From NCBI RefSeq assembly GCF_900182705.1, contig NZ_FXTP01000001.1, forward strand, positions 558,001 to 622,000: 64,000 bases of DNA. The letters run 5' to 3'. Both the position numbers and the translations under genes were made by a program. This stretch comes from Gracilimonas mengyeensis. Its GTDB lineage: Bacteria > Bacteroidota > Rhodothermia > Balneolales > Balneolaceae. Positions 9,287-18,417 of this stretch are shown here, piece after piece (positions within the stretch are counted from its first letter, which is position 1; every line of letters starts with the position of its first letter). The notes under the pieces are model-generated. The model ran no database searches and was not told where the DNA came from. It was given only the letters and a program-made list of their open reading frames with translations.

Positions 9287-9568
9287 TTTCTTGTATTTAC
9301 ATAAAAAATCTGATCCTGCCGCTTTTCCTCCTCATCTTCACATAGAAAAACCAATCTAGATTCTATGCTAAAAAACTCAGTTTATTTGAGTCAGAAATGA
9401 AGTTTACCTCATACCCAAAATCAGTTTTTATTAAGATAAATTTTTGCGCAAAATTGGACAAAATTGCTCAATCAAGAGTTCAGCAATCTTACTCCCCTTT
9501 TGTAAAGTATTAAAAATATAAAGCTAAGGGCTGATATATTTTTTATTAAAAAACTCTAATATTTCTGT

Positions 9569-9595
9569 TAAGTAAGAGCAATAAAATGCCGATAA
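9569..9595 (+). promoter_or_regulatory. Sigma-28-type promoter, cassette 3
   Basis: TAAGTAAG (9569-9576), 11 bases, GCCGATAA (9588-9595). TTAGGATTTCAG follows 11 bases downstream. The rest of the 504-base spacer (9215-9718) holds the cassette 2 terminator and AT-rich DNA with nothing else recognised. Confidence 0.8.
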
Positions 9596-9681
9596 CTAGC
9601 ACAGATTAGGATTTCAGCAAAAATAATAACCAACCATTGATACGGAATACAAGTACACGACCTACGTGTGTGTATCAATCT

Positions 9682-9718
9682 AACTGTTAGCTAAAACATA
9701 ACTTAATACAACACTCTC
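9682..9718 (+). repeat. Conserved 5' leader, second copy
   Basis: This is the second copy of the leader at 7594-7634, with AACTGTTAGCTAAAACATAA intact and ending directly at the start codon. Confidence 0.75.
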
Positions 9719-10837
9719 ATGGCAAACTATAAATTTACCATCATAGCATTCCTATGTGCATTCGTCATCGGTACCAGCAGCGCTTTCGCACAAACTGTTT
9801 GGGAACCACAAACCAACATTACTGGATATGCATCCACCGAATTTAATTACTTCGATGACCTCGAAGGATATAACTATAACTACGGCGTTGCTGTTTCAGA
9901 AGCTGGTATTTTGATTAACTACAAACCCCTTTCAAATCTTACTCTTAAAAGTGTATTCGTATATCGTCCGGGATATTCTTTTGACAAAATGTTGAATGAG
10001 GTTTCCGGTGAATATGTACTTAATCCCTACTTAAATGTTAAAGTGGGACGTTTCTTACAGGCTTTAAGCCCTATGAATACCTATTACTATGCTCCGGTAA
10101 ACACCAGTGCTACACTACCTATTTTGGTGAGTAATAATGAATTCTTCCCACTCAACATTGATGGAATTTCATTTAACGGTTCTCACGGACAAGATTTCAA
10201 ATTCAAGTACGACCTTTTCGGTGGTACCTATACCAACGCCCTTTTCAAACAAACAGGTGCCTTAGGTTTCTTTGGCAACGAAGTGAACTACTTCAACGCT
10301 TTGAATGGCGCAGAACCTATTGAGTTTCCAGATTTTAGAAACATGGCTTATGCCGGTACGGTCGGGTTCTCTTTTAAAAACTACGTAGATGTAGGCGTTG
10401 GATTTTTTAATCCAAACAACGAAATCGTTGATTTCGAGATGACTTTTGCAGCGGATGAACTCTATCCTGGATCTCCGGCTGGTACCCAAGTATTTACAAT
10501 TGAAGTGGAAAAAGTAACTTATGGTGCGAACCTTAAACTTCAGTATAACAATACCAAATTGACTGGTGAAATTTGGAAAGCTGAGTTAAGTACACCCCAA
10601 GCTGATATGCCAGACTACACCACCTTCTATACAGAATTGAGCCATCGTATCAATCGAGTAACTCCTTACTTCCGATACGAAAACCAGGATGCTGGTGCTC
10701 TTGAATATGAGCGACTTACAGCAGGATTAAACTACAAGCCAACATTTGAAACAACTTTCAAAATTGAATATCTCAATTACTTAAATGAAGCTGATGATAT
10801 TCATGGCCTTGTTGCTGCATTTATCTTCTCATTCTAA
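9719..10837 (+). CDS. Outer-membrane beta-barrel (porin-like) protein, cassette 3
   Basis: The protein is 372 residues. The signal peptide is nearly identical to cassette 2 (cleaved after SAFAQ), and the protein has the same WEPQTNITGY start and APVNTSATLP motif. The second half diverges most, with more acidic residues (for example the stretch around residues 225-250), and the C-terminus is AAFIFSF. The difference in charge suggests a different permeant or ligand from its paralogues. It is followed 20 bases later by a PstS-like gene. Confidence 0.85.
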   Translation: MANYKFTIIAFLCAFVIGTSSAFAQTVWEPQTNITGYASTEFNYFDDLEGYNYNYGVAVSEAGILINYKPLSNLTLKSVFVYRPGYSFDKMLNEVSGEYVLNPYLNVKVGRFLQALSPMNTYYYAPVNTSATLPILVSNNEFFPLNIDGISFNGSHGQDFKFKYDLFGGTYTNALFKQTGALGFFGNEVNYFNALNGAEPIEFPDFRNMAYAGTVGFSFKNYVDVGVGFFNPNNEIVDFEMTFAADELYPGSPAGTQVFTIEVEKVTYGANLKLQYNNTKLTGEIWKAELSTPQADMPDYTTFYTELSHRINRVTPYFRYENQDAGALEYERLTAGLNYKPTFETTFKIEYLNYLNEADDIHGLVAAFIFSF

Positions 10838-10857
10838 TCATATTACAGGACTCAGAC

Positions 10858-11283
10858 ATGAAAAATTTATTATCACTAGTATTCTTTTTTGTTCTTGCCG
10901 CTTCTATAAACGAAGCCTATGCACAGTCATTCCAGGTTATTGTGAATGAAGCCAATGCAACCGAAAGCCTCTCTAAGCAAGAGGTATCTGATATCTTTTT
11001 AAAAGAAAAAACAAAATGGGCCGACGGAACCGATATTACCCCTATCGACCTGAAAGCCCAGTCTGCAACCCGTGTTGCCTTCTCAGTAGAAGTTCACGGA
11101 CGTAGTGTAGGCGCTATCCGTAGCCACTGGCAGCAAGCAGCTTTCTCTGGTGCCGGCACAGCCCCCCTCGAGCGCTCCAGCGATGCAGACGTAATCGAGT
11201 TTGTGAAAGCAAACCCTGGTGCCGTAGGATATATTTCCGATGGCACTGCAGCTGATGGTGTTAAAGTACTTAACGTACAGTAA
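10858..11283 (+). CDS. Single-domain PstS-like periplasmic protein, cassette 3
   Basis: This is a 141-residue secreted protein (signal cleaved near AYAQS) with the same PBP-like domain as the gene at 8789. The central part (SATRVAF through LERSSDADV) is almost identical in both protein and DNA to that copy, while the flanks differ more. Downstream sequences form only weak hairpins (GGCGGG near 11325 with CCCGCC near 11382; GCAGGAG/CTCCTGC near 11402) without a T-run. Read-through into the chemoreceptor gene is therefore possible. Confidence 0.8.
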   Translation: MKNLLSLVFFFVLAASINEAYAQSFQVIVNEANATESLSKQEVSDIFLKEKTKWADGTDITPIDLKAQSATRVAFSVEVHGRSVGAIRSHWQQAAFSGAGTAPLERSSDADVIEFVKANPGAVGYISDGTAADGVKVLNVQ

Positions 11284-11492
11284 TAACATCTCAGCATCTA
11301 TTCTATATACTGATTAAAGGCACTGTGGCGGGTCAACCAATCCGGTCTCTACGATAAAGATGAGAAGTCTTATCGGGCCCGCCCGGCCTTATTAATCACC
11401 CGGCAGGAGGCTCCTGCTCCCCCTCTCTCCTCTATACATTATACACACCAGGTTTCACTTACAAAGGTTTAGACATTTAAGGATTTTAGGCA

Positions 11493-13103
11493 ATGAACGT
11501 TTTTAACAATATTAGGCTCAGATACAAGATTCTTGTATTTCCAGCCATTTTTACATTAGTAGTTGGGGTTATTTACTATACCACCCAATGGAGTAACGAA
11601 ACGATCAGCAAGGAATTAGATACAGTACAATACTCGTACCTACCCTACAATGATTATACTAACCGCATGATTTCTACCCAGGCGGCCATCCAAAAAGCAT
11701 TACAAGACGCGGTTTCTGCCCAGGACGAAATGGCCGTGGATAACACCCAACCCCTCGCCGACCAGTTTATTATGCTTGCAGACAGTGCAAAAAAAGTAAA
11801 GGCAGATAAAGACTATGCCGTTCTCGACAGCACAATTCTGACTTTTAGTTCATATTACGATTATGGAGTAAAAGCTTCAAAATTGATGATTCAGCAGGAC
11901 TTCTCTGAAGATGTTAGTACCAACGTTCAAGCTATGATAGCGGAACAGGAAGTACTCAAAGGTCTGCTGAAGAAAGCTTCAAGCCTGGCAGTAAGCCAGT
12001 CATTTGAAAATGCACGTGCACAGCTTGGTAACCTCTCGCAAACCATCAACTCAGTTCTGTACATAAGCCTTGCCCTCTTTATTGGGATTTCCTTTTTACT
12101 TTCCCAGGCTATATCGGGGGCATTACGCAAAACCGTAAATAAAATATCCAATCTTTCTGACGGTGACTTGGGAGTTGAAATCCCCCAAAAATATCTCAAG
12201 AGAAAAGATGAAATTGGAGATATATCACGAGCCGTTGATAATCTCACAAGTCGATTACGTGAAGTGATTGTGGGCGTACAAGGTGAATCTGACCAAATAT
12301 CTGAAATCAGTCGCCAGTTGGAAGAGACATCCAACCAGATGGCGCGTGGTTCTAATGAACAAGCGGAGTTTGTGGAGGAAATTTCCAGTACCATGGAACA
12401 GGTTTCTGCCAATATCCGACAAAATGCGCAAAATGCACAACAGACCAACCTCATTTCTGGTGAGGCTAATACTCGTCTTAAAGATGTTGGTGAGAAATCA
12501 AAAGAATCGATCGCCGCTAATAAAACTATCACTAAGCGAATCAACCAGATTAATGAGATCGCATTCCAAACCAATATCCTTGCACTTAATGCTGCTATTG
12601 AAGCCGCACGTGCCGGTGAAGCCGGTAAAGGTTTTGCCGTGGTAGCAACGGAAGTTCAAGATCTTGCCGAGAAGAGCAAGACGGTAGGTGAAGAAATTGT
12701 GGAACTCACGCAAATGGCCTATGCCCTCTCTTCTAAAGCCGGAGAGGTTATGTTTGATACCATTCCCAAGATGGAAGAGACTTCTAAGCTGGTGCAACAA
12801 ATATCCCATGCCAGTGATGAGCAAAGTGAGGGTGCAAACCAGGTTAACCAGTCCATTCAGCAGCTAAATGAGCTGGCTCAAAATAGTGCTGCCTCCAGTG
12901 AAGAGCTGGCAGCATCTGCAGCCCAGCTACTGAACCAGTCAGAGCGCCTCAAGAAATCCATTGCCTATTATCGTATAGACAGAGAACACCTACAGGCTGA
13001 TATGGACGATAATGACTTTTCAATGCCTCCGGTTCCTAAAAAAACACTTCCTAAACGTCCTAAGCAGGTAAACGGGCATCGTAAGCCAGAATTTAGCTTT
13101 TAA
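11493..13103 (+). CDS. Methyl-accepting chemotaxis protein
   Basis: This is a 536-residue chemoreceptor. Membrane helices are at about 12-30 and 186-207, enclosing a mostly helical periplasmic sensor domain of about 150 residues that resembles a four-helix bundle. A HAMP linker follows (about 208-258), then a long cytoplasmic coiled coil. The hairpin tip [20 protein letters not shown] (about 350-370), which contacts CheA/CheW, is fully conserved. Methylation-type Glu/Gln pairs flank it. The C-terminus has a proline/lysine linker and ends EFSF, possibly a tether for adaptation enzymes. It lies 209 bases after the third cassette with no clear terminator between them, and I found no sigma-28 box of its own. 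Confidence 0.95.
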   Translation: MNVFNNIRLRYKILVFPAIFTLVVGVIYYTTQWSNETISKELDTVQYSYLPYNDYTNRMISTQAAIQKALQDAVSAQDEMAVDNTQPLADQFIMLADSAKKVKADKDYAVLDSTILTFSSYYDYGVKASKLMIQQDFSEDVSTNVQAMIAEQEVLKGLLKKASSLAVSQSFENARAQLGNLSQTINSVLYISLALFIGISFLLSQAISGALRKTVNKISNLSDGDLGVEIPQKYLKRKDEIGDISRAVDNLTSRLREVIVGVQGESDQISEISRQLEETSNQMARGSNEQAEFVEEISSTMEQVSANIRQNAQNAQQTNLISGEANTRLKDVGEKSKESIAANKTITKRINQINEIAFQTNILALNAAIEAARAGEAGKGFAVVATEVQDLAEKSKTVGEEIVELTQMAYALSSKAGEVMFDTIPKMEETSKLVQQISHASDEQSEGANQVNQSIQQLNELAQNSAASSEELAASAAQLLNQSERLKKSIAYYRIDREHLQADMDDNDFSMPPVPKKTLPKRPKQVNGHRKPEFSF

Positions 13104-13117
13104 GCAAATGTTTTAGT

Positions 13118-13153
13118 CCGCAGGTTCAGCTTATAAGCTGCCTGCGGCTTTTC
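13118..13153 (+). terminator. Intrinsic terminator of the chemoreceptor gene
   Basis: CCGCAGG and CCTGCGG form the outer stem and CAGCTT/AAGCTG an inner stem, followed by CTTTT. It lies 15 bases after the stop codon. Confidence 0.88.
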
Positions 13154-13310
13154 GATGGGCCATTAGATTTCTCTGCAACTGGAAATGATGCAAGGTTACT
13201 CGTATACCTGCAAGTCATCATCAGGAAAGAAGGAGTCTAATGGTTTTTCTTTTTGAGTTTATTTTTCAGAATGTGCAAGATGAGTTAGCAGGAATTCTGG
13301 TTCAAACACC

Positions 13311-13440
13311 CTCACCAATTTACCCCCTACCGCAAGCGTCCCGCTTGTGGTAATGTTGTAAACGAACATCTTTGTGAATAGAATAATGATCCAAGCGGGA
13401 CGGTTGAACCAGTCTATGCGGTACTTACCCAATTAGTGAG
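13311..13440. repeat. Palindromic intergenic repeat, family A copy 1
   Basis: An element of about 130 bases with imperfect inverted ends (CTCACCAATT on the left, AATTAGTGAG on the right). It contains the hairpin CAAGCGTCCCGCTTG and a partner AAGCGGGACGGTTG followed by ACCAGTC. The interior is homologous to 27528-27632. The adjacent GTGAGTTCGATATAA recurs inverted near 40785. There is no coding content. Confidence 0.7.
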
Positions 13441-13455
13441 TTCGATATAAACGCG

Positions 13456-15228
13456 TTATTTAGAGACAAGCTGATCTTTGTACTGCAATTCATATAGCTT
13501 CTTGTAGATGCCTTTGTCCTTAAGGATAAGCTCCTGATGACTACCCGATTCACGGATTTCCCCTTTGTGCATCACCAAAATAGTATCGGCATGCTGTATC
13601 GTCGAAAGCCTGTGGGCAATCACAATGGAGGTGCGCCCTTCCATCATCAGGTTACTGGCTTGGGTTACCAGAGCTTCCGTTTCGGAGTCTACGCTGGACG
13701 TCGCTTCGTCCAGTATCAAAATTTCAGGATTGTACACCAAGGCCCGAACAAAGCAAATAAGCTGCCTCTGTCCCATTGATAAAGACGCCCCACGTTCCTG
13801 AAGCTCATAATCATAGCTGTTTGGTAATTTTTCAATGAACCGGTGTGCTTCTACTTTGTGAGCAGCTTCAATAACCTCATCACGGGTAATATCCGGATGG
13901 CCAAGGGTGATATTGTCAAGGATGGTTCCCGAAAATAAGGTATTGTCCTGCAATACTAAGCCAAAGTGAGATCGTAATTCATAGAGGCTTAACTCGCGAA
14001 TATCAACGCCATCCAGCTTAATGCTTCCTTTTTCTATATCGTAGAAGCGCAGCAAGATATTTATGATAGTGGTTTTTCCAGCCCCGGTAGCGCCAACAAT
14101 AGCAATATCATCTCCCGACTCAGCAGTGAAAGAAACATCTTTCAACACATAGTCTTCATCAGGATTGTACTTAAACCAGACGTTTTCAAATTCGATTTTG
14201 CCTTGTGGATTTTCAATTGTTTTGGGATTCTCGGTTTCCTTCACCTGCGTTTCGGTATCCAATACCCCAAATATTCGTTCGGAAGAAGCCAATGCAGATT
14301 GCAGCGTATTGAACTTTTCAGATAAGCCCTGAATCGGCCTGAAGAACTGCCGCGCATATTGAATAAAGGCCAGCAATACACCAAAGGTAACCCCGTCCAT
14401 AAGCGCCCTCGCGCCGCCATACCATACAATTAGTGCCATAGCCAGGCTCGCAGTCACTTCAACAATAGGCCAGAATATGGCAAAGTAGAAAATGGTTTCT
14501 ATATATGCGTCACGGTGACCGGCGTTAATCTTCTTAAACTTCTCCTGCTGTTTTTCCTGGCGATTGAACAGCTGTACGACATCCATTCCATTGATATGTT
14601 CCTGCACAAAAGAATTTAATTGGGAGATCTTATCCCTCACTTCAAGAAAAGTGACCCTAACTTTGGCTTTAAACCAGAAGGTGGCGTAGAAAAGAATGGG
14701 CAACACCGTCAGGGTAACAATACTCAGTTCCCAGCTCATGCTGAACATGAAGTACAGGATAAAGATTATCCGGAACAGGTCGCCAATGATGGTAACTACT
14801 CCATCAGATAATAACTCACTGAGCGCTTCAATATCACTAGTGGTTCGGGTAATCAGGCGTCCAATGGGGTTCTTGTCAAAAAACTGGATGTTTAGTGACT
14901 GTATTTTTTTAAAAACGGTATTACGAAGCGAATAGAGTGTATTCTGGCCAAACCAGCGCGTCAGGTAGGTATTGAATACCAACAGTATAAATTCGCCAAG
15001 TAAAGCTCCTCCCAGCAGCGTTATGATCCACCAAAGACCTTCGTAATCGTCCGTTTTGATATATTCATCAACCGCAATTTGGGTAAGCTTAGGACGGATG
15101 GTTCCCAGGTAAGAAGCTGACAACGTAAGTGCTATGGCCAACAGCACATACCAGCGGTAGGGTTTTAGAAAAAAATAAAGCCGCCGAATCAGTGTGGTAT
15201 CGACGGCTTCAGATTGTTTTTTACTCAC
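13456..15228 (-). CDS. ABC exporter half-transporter with consensus Walker B
   Basis: This is a 590-residue fusion of six-helix exporter membrane domain (about 20-310) and ATPase domain (about 340-580), resembling MdlB/BmrD subunits. Walker A is GATGAGKTT and Walker B ILILDEA with the catalytic glutamate. The signature is non-canonical LSMGQ. The gene starts with GTG at 15228, 12 bases after the RNase Z-like gene. Its defects complement those of the exporter at 16583 (normal LSGGQ, aspartate after Walker B), so the two probably form a heterodimer with one active ATP site, as in TM287/288 and BmrCD. Substrate unknown; drugs or lipids are typical. Confidence 0.92.
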   Translation of the reverse strand: MSKKQSEAVDTTLIRRLYFFLKPYRWYVLLAIALTLSASYLGTIRPKLTQIAVDEYIKTDDYEGLWWIITLLGGALLGEFILLVFNTYLTRWFGQNTLYSLRNTVFKKIQSLNIQFFDKNPIGRLITRTTSDIEALSELLSDGVVTIIGDLFRIIFILYFMFSMSWELSIVTLTVLPILFYATFWFKAKVRVTFLEVRDKISQLNSFVQEHINGMDVVQLFNRQEKQQEKFKKINAGHRDAYIETIFYFAIFWPIVEVTASLAMALIVWYGGARALMDGVTFGVLLAFIQYARQFFRPIQGLSEKFNTLQSALASSERIFGVLDTETQVKETENPKTIENPQGKIEFENVWFKYNPDEDYVLKDVSFTAESGDDIAIVGATGAGKTTIINILLRFYDIEKGSIKLDGVDIRELSLYELRSHFGLVLQDNTLFSGTILDNITLGHPDITRDEVIEAAHKVEAHRFIEKLPNSYDYELQERGASLSMGQRQLICFVRALVYNPEILILDEATSSVDSETEALVTQASNLMMEGRTSIVIAHRLSTIQHADTILVMHKGEIRESGSHQELILKDKGIYKKLYELQYKDQLVSK

Positions 15229-15240
15229 GTAATTTTAGTC

Positions 15241-16515
15241 TTAGAATCTGTCAAAATCATCATAGGATGATCTTGGAGTGATTTTTCGATGGTTTGAAGT
15301 AGAATCGTCATCTTTATCTTTTATTCCAGAACTATAGGTGCTGCTTCCGTAAGTTTTGCGCTTGTAGTTATCACTTTTACCACGGCTGCTGCTTGACCGG
15401 CTGGAACTGCTGCTTCTGGAGCTGCTTTTTCCTCGGCTGGAAGAACTGCCACTGCTTTTACGGCTGCGGAATTTCTTCTTCTTGTTACTGCTGCCGCCTT
15501 TATGGTTTTTCTTGCCACGGTAGTTACTGCTGCCGCCACCACCTTTCTTGTTCAGCTCTTTCAACTCAACTTTGGCGCTGATAATTCCACGCTCATGCAT
15601 TGGATCGGTGAATATTGGACGCAATTCGTTGGCAAGCCATGCGGGATAAAATCCTTCGCGCGCTTCCTTCAATAAGTCATGAGCATTGGTGTAGCGTGCC
15701 GAGAAGTGCCCGATTACCAACAATTTGGTTTGAGCTTCGGTAGCTACACGAGCAGCATCGGCAGTTGAAGAGTGACCGGTTTCACGGGCTTTGTCTTCCA
15801 GATCTTTTCCGAAGGTTGCCTCATGATAAAGGATGTTGGTATTCATAGCCAGTTTCACCGCATTGGGGGTGTACTTGGTATCTGTGACGTAAGCGAAACT
15901 ATCGCCAGGACGAGGATGCCCAACAATATCATACGATTTAACCACCGTTCCGTCATCCAGAGTGACATCATTTCCGGCTTTGAGCTCTTTAAACTGCTCA
16001 TCTTTGTTGATACCCATCTTTTCAGCTTTATCAGCATCAACTTTTCCGGGTTTGTCTTTCTCCTGGAACCGGTATCCCACACAAAACTTAGTGTGGTTCA
16101 GAGGGCGAGCCTCTACATAATATTCATCAGCATCTAAAACCTTTTCCGATTCAATATCTTCATCAATTTCGTTGTAATTGATGGTATAGGTAGGATCGAT
16201 GTTAGCAAATTTCAGATTGTATTCAACATACTCCTTAATGCCTTTCGGACCGATGATATTTAAGTCCTTGTCTCTGCGTTGCAATTGCAGGGTAGCCAAA
16301 AGTCCCAGAATGCCGGAAAAGTGGTCTACATCAAAATGTGTTATAAAAATAGCTTCTATTTTTGACCTCTTGATGCCGGCTTGCAACATGCGCATTTGGG
16401 TATTTTCGCCACAGTCGAAAAGAAAGACACTCCCTTCTCTCCATAAAGCTACTGAGGGTAAATGGCGCACGGCGGTTGGGGTTGCCGAGGCTACTCCTAA
16501 AGGTACTACGATCAT
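15241..16515 (-). CDS. rnz: RNase Z-like metallo-beta-lactamase nuclease with Ser/Arg/Lys-rich tail
   Basis: The first 325 or so residues match tRNA 3'-endonuclease RNase Z. They have an NTQMRMLQAGI segment, the metal site THFDVDHFSG (residues 59-68), a conserved HTKF histidine, HEATF, TGHSST and IGHFSARY. The metal motif is H-F-D-V-D-H where the family usually has HxHxDH, so the second histidine is replaced by aspartate 62. The last 100 or so residues are low-complexity Ser, Arg, Lys and Gly, likely disordered and RNA-binding, which is not usual for bacterial RNase Z. The gene sits between two exporter genes on the same strand. Confidence 0.85.
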   Translation of the reverse strand: MIVVPLGVASATPTAVRHLPSVALWREGSVFLFDCGENTQMRMLQAGIKRSKIEAIFITHFDVDHFSGILGLLATLQLQRRDKDLNIIGPKGIKEYVEYNLKFANIDPTYTINYNEIDEDIESEKVLDADEYYVEARPLNHTKFCVGYRFQEKDKPGKVDADKAEKMGINKDEQFKELKAGNDVTLDDGTVVKSYDIVGHPRPGDSFAYVTDTKYTPNAVKLAMNTNILYHEATFGKDLEDKARETGHSSTADAARVATEAQTKLLVIGHFSARYTNAHDLLKEAREGFYPAWLANELRPIFTDPMHERGIISAKVELKELNKKGGGGSSNYRGKKNHKGGSSNKKKKFRSRKSSGSSSSRGKSSSRSSSSSRSSSSRGKSDNYKRKTYGSSTYSSGIKDKDDDSTSNHRKITPRSSYDDFDRF

Positions 16516-16582
16516 TGTTTTATCTCCCGTAATGTATCATTTTTAAGGGGCTTTGCTATCATACAAACAGCCCCGGTTGTTT

Positions 16583-18376
16583 TTATATTTCTGCCAATTC
16601 TTCTTCAAGTAATTGTTTGTTATGCATGGCACTATATCGGCCGTTTTCAGCCAGTAATTGCTCGTGTGTGCCAGACTCCACGATACGTCCTTCTTCTATA
16701 TAATATATTTTATCAGCATCTTTTATCGTTGAAATCCGATGGCTGATCATAATGGTAGTTCTACCGCTGAGCTCTTGCCTTAAATGCTTTAAAATTGCTT
16801 CTTCTGTTTTCGTATCAACGGCACTTAGCGAGTCATCGAAAACCAAAATACGGGGATCCTTAATCAGAGCTCTTGCGATGGCCGTGCGTTGTTTTTGGCC
16901 ACCTGATAATGTAATACCCCGCTCACCAAGCATAGTCTTAAATTTTTTCTCAAATTCCAAAATATTCTCTTTTACCTGTGCCTTTTCTGCCGCATGTTCA
17001 ATTTGCTTTTCATCGGCTTCATTTACACCAAACGCTATATTATCTCCTATAGTGTCTGAAAATAAGAATGTTTCCTGAGGAACGAAACCCACAGCGTCCC
17101 TAATTGCTTCTAATTTCCACTTTTTAAGATCTTCCCCATCCAAAAGGATTTTTCCCTCAACCGGATCAAACAAACGTGGAATGAGCTGTACCAAGGTAGT
17201 TTTTCCAGAACCGGTACGGCCTACTATAGCAATATTCTCCCCTGATTTTATTTTAAAACTGATATTCTCAAGTACTTTTTCATCAGAACCGGGGTATGAA
17301 AACGATACGTTTTTGAATTCAATATCTCCGTTAATTTCACCATCCACACTGTGTTCGTCGTCTTCGATGTAGTTCGGTTCATTCATTAGCTCTTCAATGC
17401 GGTTCCATGAAGCGAGCGAACGCTGAAAGCGATTGGTAGTATATCCCAAAGCGGCTACAGGCCAAATCAGGTAAGCCACATAAATCAAAAACTCAGCAAT
17501 GTTACCAACAGTTAAAGTGCCTTCGATTACCATGCCCCCTCCCTTCCAAATCACAATAATGAGGGATAGCCCAATCAAAAAGTTCAGAGCAGGATGAAAC
17601 ATTGATTCAATAGCATCCAGCCGTAATTTTTTCTTGCGATACTGTTCACTTTCTTCTTCAAACAATTTTTGTTCGTGATCGGTACGGTTGTAGGACTGAA
17701 TCAATCGTATAGCTGAAAAAGTCTCTTTAGCCCGCCCGGCCAAAGTAGAATATTGCTCCTGAATAATAGTTGAATGCGTATGGATATAGCCGGTAATCCA
17801 ATATGCAAAAAATGAGATCAGCGGTAGAGGAATTAAGGCCCACAACGTAAGTTCAGGATTCACAATAAACATCATGGTAAGCACAAAACCAGCCCTGGTT
17901 ATGGTATTAATGCTATACATAATAACCGGGCCATAATAGTCCCGAACCTTGGAAACATCCTCAGTAGCCCGCACGTAGGTCTCGCCAGAAGAATTTTCGG
18001 CATAGTAACGTTGTGGCAGGTTCATAAGTTTTTTAACGATATCATTGCGGATATCAAACTCTACCCTGCGGGAGGTTACGATAAGTGTCTGGCGAGTGGC
18101 AAATAAGAGAATACCATACAGTGCCACTGTACCTATCAAGATCAGAGAATTGGTTGCGAGGATTTTTGAAGCTTCCGTAGAAAATAGAGTTTGCACAATG
18201 CTTGAGGGCACGTCAAATCCTTCTTCACCAAGGGCTTCAACCTGATCCATCGTGCGGCGAATATATACCGGAATCCACACCAAGAAAAAGTTCGAAGCCG
18301 TCAGAAAAAGAGTACCAAGAATCATGGTACTCTTATACTTTCTTAAATATTTATTTAACTCTTTTAGCGCACCCAA
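16583..18376 (-). CDS. ABC exporter half-transporter with degenerate Walker B
   Basis: This is a 597-residue membrane-ATPase fusion resembling MdlA/BmrC subunits. Six membrane helices occupy about 15-310 and the ATPase domain about 345-590. Walker A is GRTGSGKTT and the signature is canonical LSGGQ. Walker B reads ILVFDDS, with aspartate in place of the catalytic glutamate. Paired with the subunit at 13456 this gives one consensus and one degenerate ATP site, the hallmark of heterodimeric exporters. The frame opens with TTG at 18376; no ATG lies close enough to be a better start. It is the first gene of the exporter/RNase Z unit. Confidence 0.92.
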   Translation of the reverse strand: MGALKELNKYLRKYKSTMILGTLFLTASNFFLVWIPVYIRRTMDQVEALGEEGFDVPSSIVQTLFSTEASKILATNSLILIGTVALYGILLFATRQTLIVTSRRVEFDIRNDIVKKLMNLPQRYYAENSSGETYVRATEDVSKVRDYYGPVIMYSINTITRAGFVLTMMFIVNPELTLWALIPLPLISFFAYWITGYIHTHSTIIQEQYSTLAGRAKETFSAIRLIQSYNRTDHEQKLFEEESEQYRKKKLRLDAIESMFHPALNFLIGLSLIIVIWKGGGMVIEGTLTVGNIAEFLIYVAYLIWPVAALGYTTNRFQRSLASWNRIEELMNEPNYIEDDEHSVDGEINGDIEFKNVSFSYPGSDEKVLENISFKIKSGENIAIVGRTGSGKTTLVQLIPRLFDPVEGKILLDGEDLKKWKLEAIRDAVGFVPQETFLFSDTIGDNIAFGVNEADEKQIEHAAEKAQVKENILEFEKKFKTMLGERGITLSGGQKQRTAIARALIKDPRILVFDDSLSAVDTKTEEAILKHLRQELSGRTTIMISHRISTIKDADKIYYIEEGRIVESGTHEQLLAENGRYSAMHNKQLLEEELAEI

Positions 18377-18417
18377 ACCTTACAGGGATTGTCTCTATTT
18401 ATATTTATAACAGGTTT

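Noticed and set aside
8789-11283. Phosphate ABC transporter components
   Set aside because: The proteins are half the length of PstS and there are no PstC, PstA, PstB or PhoU genes nearby.
11284-11492. A sigma-28-type promoter for the chemoreceptor at 11493
   Set aside because: CGATAA near 11352 lacks the preceding CC and has no TAAR box at the required distance.
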